From Capnocytophaga canis (GTDB taxonomy: Bacteria > Bacteroidota > Bacteroidia > Flavobacteriales > Flavobacteriaceae): DNA of 64,000 nucleotides. Below are positions 61,693 through 64,000 of this stretch, piece after piece; positions within the stretch are counted from its first letter, which is position 1, and each line of letters begins with the position of its first letter. The notes beneath the pieces are model-generated. The model was not told where the DNA came from. It did no database searches and was given only the letters and a program-made list of their open reading frames with translations. The stretch is from positions 1 through 64,000 of the forward strand of contig NZ_CDOI01000134.1 in the NCBI RefSeq assembly GCF_000827555.1, written 5' to 3'. A program made the position numbers and the translations under genes.

Positions 61693-63054
61693 TTATTTTA
61701 CTAAGTTGATTTCAACACGACGGTTTAAAGCTCTTCCTTTAGCATTTTTGTTGCTTGCGATTGGTTTCTCAACTCCGTATCCTTTTGAAGATAAACGTGT
61801 ATCAGAAATACCTCTTTGAACCAAGTAAAGTTTTACTGAATCAGCTCTTTCTTGTGAAAGTGTAAGGTTTTTAGCTTTGTTACCTGTGCTGTCAGTATGT
61901 CCTTCAATTGTAAATTTAGAGTTAGGATATTGATTCAATACGCTAACGATTTGCTCTAATACTGCAGCTGACTGAGGTTTGATAGAAGCTTTACCTGTTT
62001 CGAACAAGATAGTTTTAGCATACTCATTCAATGTTTTTTGTACTTCTTCAGTAACCTCTGGGCAACCTTTGTTAGATGCAGGACCAGCTACTTGCGGACA
62101 CTCATCATCTTTGTCATAAACACCATCTTTATCAGTGTCTGGCCAAGGACAACCTTTGTTTTCTTTTGGACCAGCTACTTTTGGACAAGCGTCATCTTTA
62201 TCAGCTACGCCATCCCCGTCTGAGTCAGGACATCCGTTCAATGATCTTGGACCAGCTTGGTTTGGACAAGCGTCATCTTTATCAGCGATTCCGTCTCCGT
62301 CTGAATCAGGACATCCGTTGAAATCTTTTGAACCTGCATCGTTTGGACAAGCGTCATCTTTATCAGCGATTCCGTCTCCGTCTGAATCAGGACATCCGTT
62401 TAATTCTTTTGGACCAGCTACTTCTGGACACTCATCTTTTTCATCAATGATTCCGTCTCCGTCAGTGTCTTTGCTACCAAATTTGATAGTAACACCTAAA
62501 GAGTGTTGAGCATAGTCTAAACCTACTTCACCTTTTGGCATGTGGTTGTAAGTAGTCTGAGCATTCAAACCGATATTTTGAGTAAACCAGAAGTTAGCTC
62601 CAGCACCTCCTAAAAATTTGAATTCTCCTTCTTTGTCGATGTTAGCGTAACCTACCCCTACTTGTGCATAAGGATCAAACCATCTTGCTCCTTCCCACAA
62701 CGTATTTATGTGATATTTACCTCTTGCGTCGATAGCCCAGAAAGACTTGTCTACTTTTTGTCCTCCTTTTTGATATCCGAAACCTTTTTCGATTTTGTTC
62801 AAAGATCCTGAAACTTCAACAGAAACACCACTTCCGATATATCTACCTACTGAAAGGCGAGATACAGCTGGAAGAACGTTGATGTCGCTTGGTCCTGCCC
62901 AATCTTTCAATAGTTCTCCAAAAGTACTTGGTGTACGGATATCTACTGAGTTAACTCCAAATCCTATTTGCCAAGGATTGCTTTCATCTTGTGCCTGAAC
63001 ACCTACCGAAAAAACAGCTGCTAAGGCAATTAAAGTTACTTTGATTTTCTTCAT
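61693..63054 (-). CDS. OmpA family protein with thrombospondin type 3 repeats
   Basis: A 453-residue outer-membrane protein: signal peptide 1-21 (ends VQAQ), an eight-strand barrel (about 25-190), five or so calcium-binding TSP3 repeats (about 195-330; repeats of [15 protein letters not shown]), and a C-terminal OmpA peptidoglycan-binding domain (about 340-453; [44 protein letters not shown]). This OprF/OmpA-like layout is a major outer-membrane protein in Bacteroidota and links the membrane to the wall. A minus-strand -7 box TATATTTG lies at 63094-63101. Confidence 0.93.
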   Translation of the reverse strand: MKKIKVTLIALAAVFSVGVQAQDESNPWQIGFGVNSVDIRTPSTFGELLKDWAGPSDINVLPAVSRLSVGRYIGSGVSVEVSGSLNKIEKGFGYQKGGQKVDKSFWAIDARGKYHINTLWEGARWFDPYAQVGVGYANIDKEGEFKFLGGAGANFWFTQNIGLNAQTTYNHMPKGEVGLDYAQHSLGVTIKFGSKDTDGDGIIDEKDECPEVAGPKELNGCPDSDGDGIADKDDACPNDAGSKDFNGCPDSDGDGIADKDDACPNQAGPRSLNGCPDSDGDGVADKDDACPKVAGPKENKGCPWPDTDKDGVYDKDDECPQVAGPASNKGCPEVTEEVQKTLNEYAKTILFETGKASIKPQSAAVLEQIVSVLNQYPNSKFTIEGHTDSTGNKAKNLTLSQERADSVKLYLVQRGISDTRLSSKGYGVEKPIASNKNAKGRALNRRVEINLVK

Positions 63055-63157
63055 ACTTAAAAATGAATTTTGATTACTACTTTATTTTGGGTGCAAATAT
63101 AACTATAATTTTTTATTTTTTATGCTTTTCACGAATTTTTTTTGCTTTTTTCGATAT

Positions 63158-64000
63158 TTAAATTACTCCCAAAGACTTTCCTACTTCTGTAAAGGCCTCT
63201 ATTGCTTTGTCTAAGTGTGATTTAGAGTGTGCTGCTGAGAGTTGTACACGTATACGAGCCTTTCCTTTTGGAACTACCGGATAGAAAAATCCAATCACAT
63301 AAATTCCTTTTTTTAGCAATTCATCTGCCATAATTTGAGACACTTGAGCATCGTAAAGCATCACTGGTACTATTGCACTGTCGCCTTCCACAATGTCGAA
63401 TCCTGCTGCTTTCATCCCTTTTTTGAAATAGTTAGTATTCCATTCCAATTTATCGCGAAGCGATGTATCTTTAGAAATCAAATCAAAAACCTTGATAGAA
63501 GCTCCCACAATAGCTGGTGCTAATGAGTTGGAAAATAAATACGGACGCGAACGTTGACGTAAAATTTCAATAATTTCTTTTTTACCTGTGGTGTAACCTC
63601 CCATCGCACCGCCTAAGGCTTTTCCTAACGTACCTGTAATAATATCGACTCTACCTAAAGCGTTTTTAGCTTCCATAGTTCCTTTCCCTGTAGCTCCGAT
63701 AAAACCTGCTGCATGACATTCATCTACCATTACCAAAGCATCGTATTTATCAGCCAAATCACAAATCTCATTTAGAGGTGCAACCACACCATCCATCGAA
63801 AAAACCCCATCGGTAACTATAATTTTAAATCTCGCTCCTGCTGCATTTGCTTCCTGAAGTTTAGCTTCTAAATCTTGCATGTTACTATTTTCGTAGCGGA
63901 AACGTTTTGCTTTGCACAAGCGAACACCATCAATGATAGATGCGTGATTTAAGGCATCGGAAATAATTGCATCTTCTTCGGTGAATAAAGGTTCAAACAC
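63158..64000 (-). CDS. kbl: Glycine C-acetyltransferase, C-terminal part (start outside window)
   Basis: The frame runs off the right edge, so about 280 C-terminal residues are seen. [20 protein letters not shown], the Schiff-base lysine in [14 protein letters not shown] and [13 protein letters not shown] are Kbl signatures within the alpha-oxoamine synthases. It converts 2-amino-3-oxobutyrate with CoA to glycine and acetyl-CoA in threonine breakdown. The related BioF-like enzyme is at 31.6 kb. Confidence 0.93.
   Translation of the reverse strand: MFEPLFTEEDAIISDALNHASIIDGVRLCKAKRFRYENSNMQDLEAKLQEANAAGARFKIIVTDGVFSMDGVVAPLNEICDLADKYDALVMVDECHAAGFIGATGKGTMEAKNALGRVDIITGTLGKALGGAMGGYTTGKKEIIEILRQRSRPYLFSNSLAPAIVGASIKVFDLISKDTSLRDKLEWNTNYFKKGMKAAGFDIVEGDSAIVPVMLYDAQVSQIMADELLKKGIYVIGFFYPVVPKGKARIRVQLSAAHSKSHLDKAIEAFTEVGKSLGVI

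Noticed and set aside
62038-62509. Plus-strand reading frames over the OmpA gene
   Set aside because: They are antisense to the TSP3 repeats, whose repeated codons keep the opposite strand open.

Overview
The window is a continuous piece of an AT-rich (roughly one-third GC) chromosome from the Bacteroidota, most likely the family Flavobacteriaceae. The evidence is the gliding-motility pair gldB-gldC, the Bacteroidota-type promoters (-33 TTG/TTTG, 18-21 nt, -7 TAnnTTTG), the flavobacterial DUF families (DUF3078, DUF2480, DUF3108, DUF4198), a TonB-dependent receptor with a carboxypeptidase-regulatory-like N-domain, OmpA/PD40 and OmpA/TSP3 outer-membrane proteins, and many genes without a clear Shine-Dalgarno. 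NrfHA nitrite ammonification, gliding genes and a large beta-galactosidase would fit a Capnocytophaga-like host, but the genus is inference.

Layout. 0-6.4 kb: a pirin C-terminus, a BlaI/M56 (BlaR1-like) signalling pair behind two tandem palindromic operators, and a secreted GH2 beta-galactosidase. 6.4-13 kb: CNNM/CorC-like transporter, YvlD-like membrane protein, PASTA protein plus RluD, then a minus-strand exonuclease/GIY-YIG fusion. 12.2-18 kb: a long structured leader in front of a DUF4198 protein and a TonB receptor (probably metal or cofactor uptake), then gldB-gldC. 18-29 kb, minus strand: VanX-like dipeptidase, thioredoxin-like protein, MltD-like transglycosylase, tRNA-Asp, YheT-like hydrolase, nrfH-nrfA with a CRP/FNR-type site upstream, rsmI, a protein with near-identical 123-bp internal repeats, and RlpA. 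29-44 kb: a sigma-54 response regulator without a DNA-binding domain, SanA-like and BioF-like proteins, a SufE/MIP18/DUF2480 cluster, tRNA-Gly and tRNA-Leu, argS, a PorE-like OmpA protein, a lysozyme-like protein, an NtrY-like kinase, SPOR, YD-repeat-like and DUF3108 proteins.

44.7-56.3 kb is a glycogen/alpha-glucan locus: branching enzyme, debranching enzyme, GT4 glycogen-synthase-type enzyme and GH57 enzyme. It is interrupted by accessory genes: a RhuM-Fic fusion and two divergent DUF1016/YhcG-type PDDEXK nucleases with a small coiled-coil protein between them. Short palindromic repeats and a degenerate Ser/Glu/Asn-coding stretch lie around the nucleases. This is the most accessory-looking part of the window. 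56.3-64 kb holds a DUF3784-like membrane protein, a candidate ~100-nt small RNA with its own promoter and terminator, a DUF4431-like lipoprotein, purL, an OmpA/TSP3 porin-like protein and the 3' part of kbl.

The strongest hunt results are the accessory insertion in the glycogen locus, the candidate small RNA at 56.7 kb, the HTH-less sigma-54 activator with a GAFTSA loop, the structured leader at 12.4 kb and the tandem BlaI operators. No prophage, complete insertion sequence, integrase or CRISPR array is visible.
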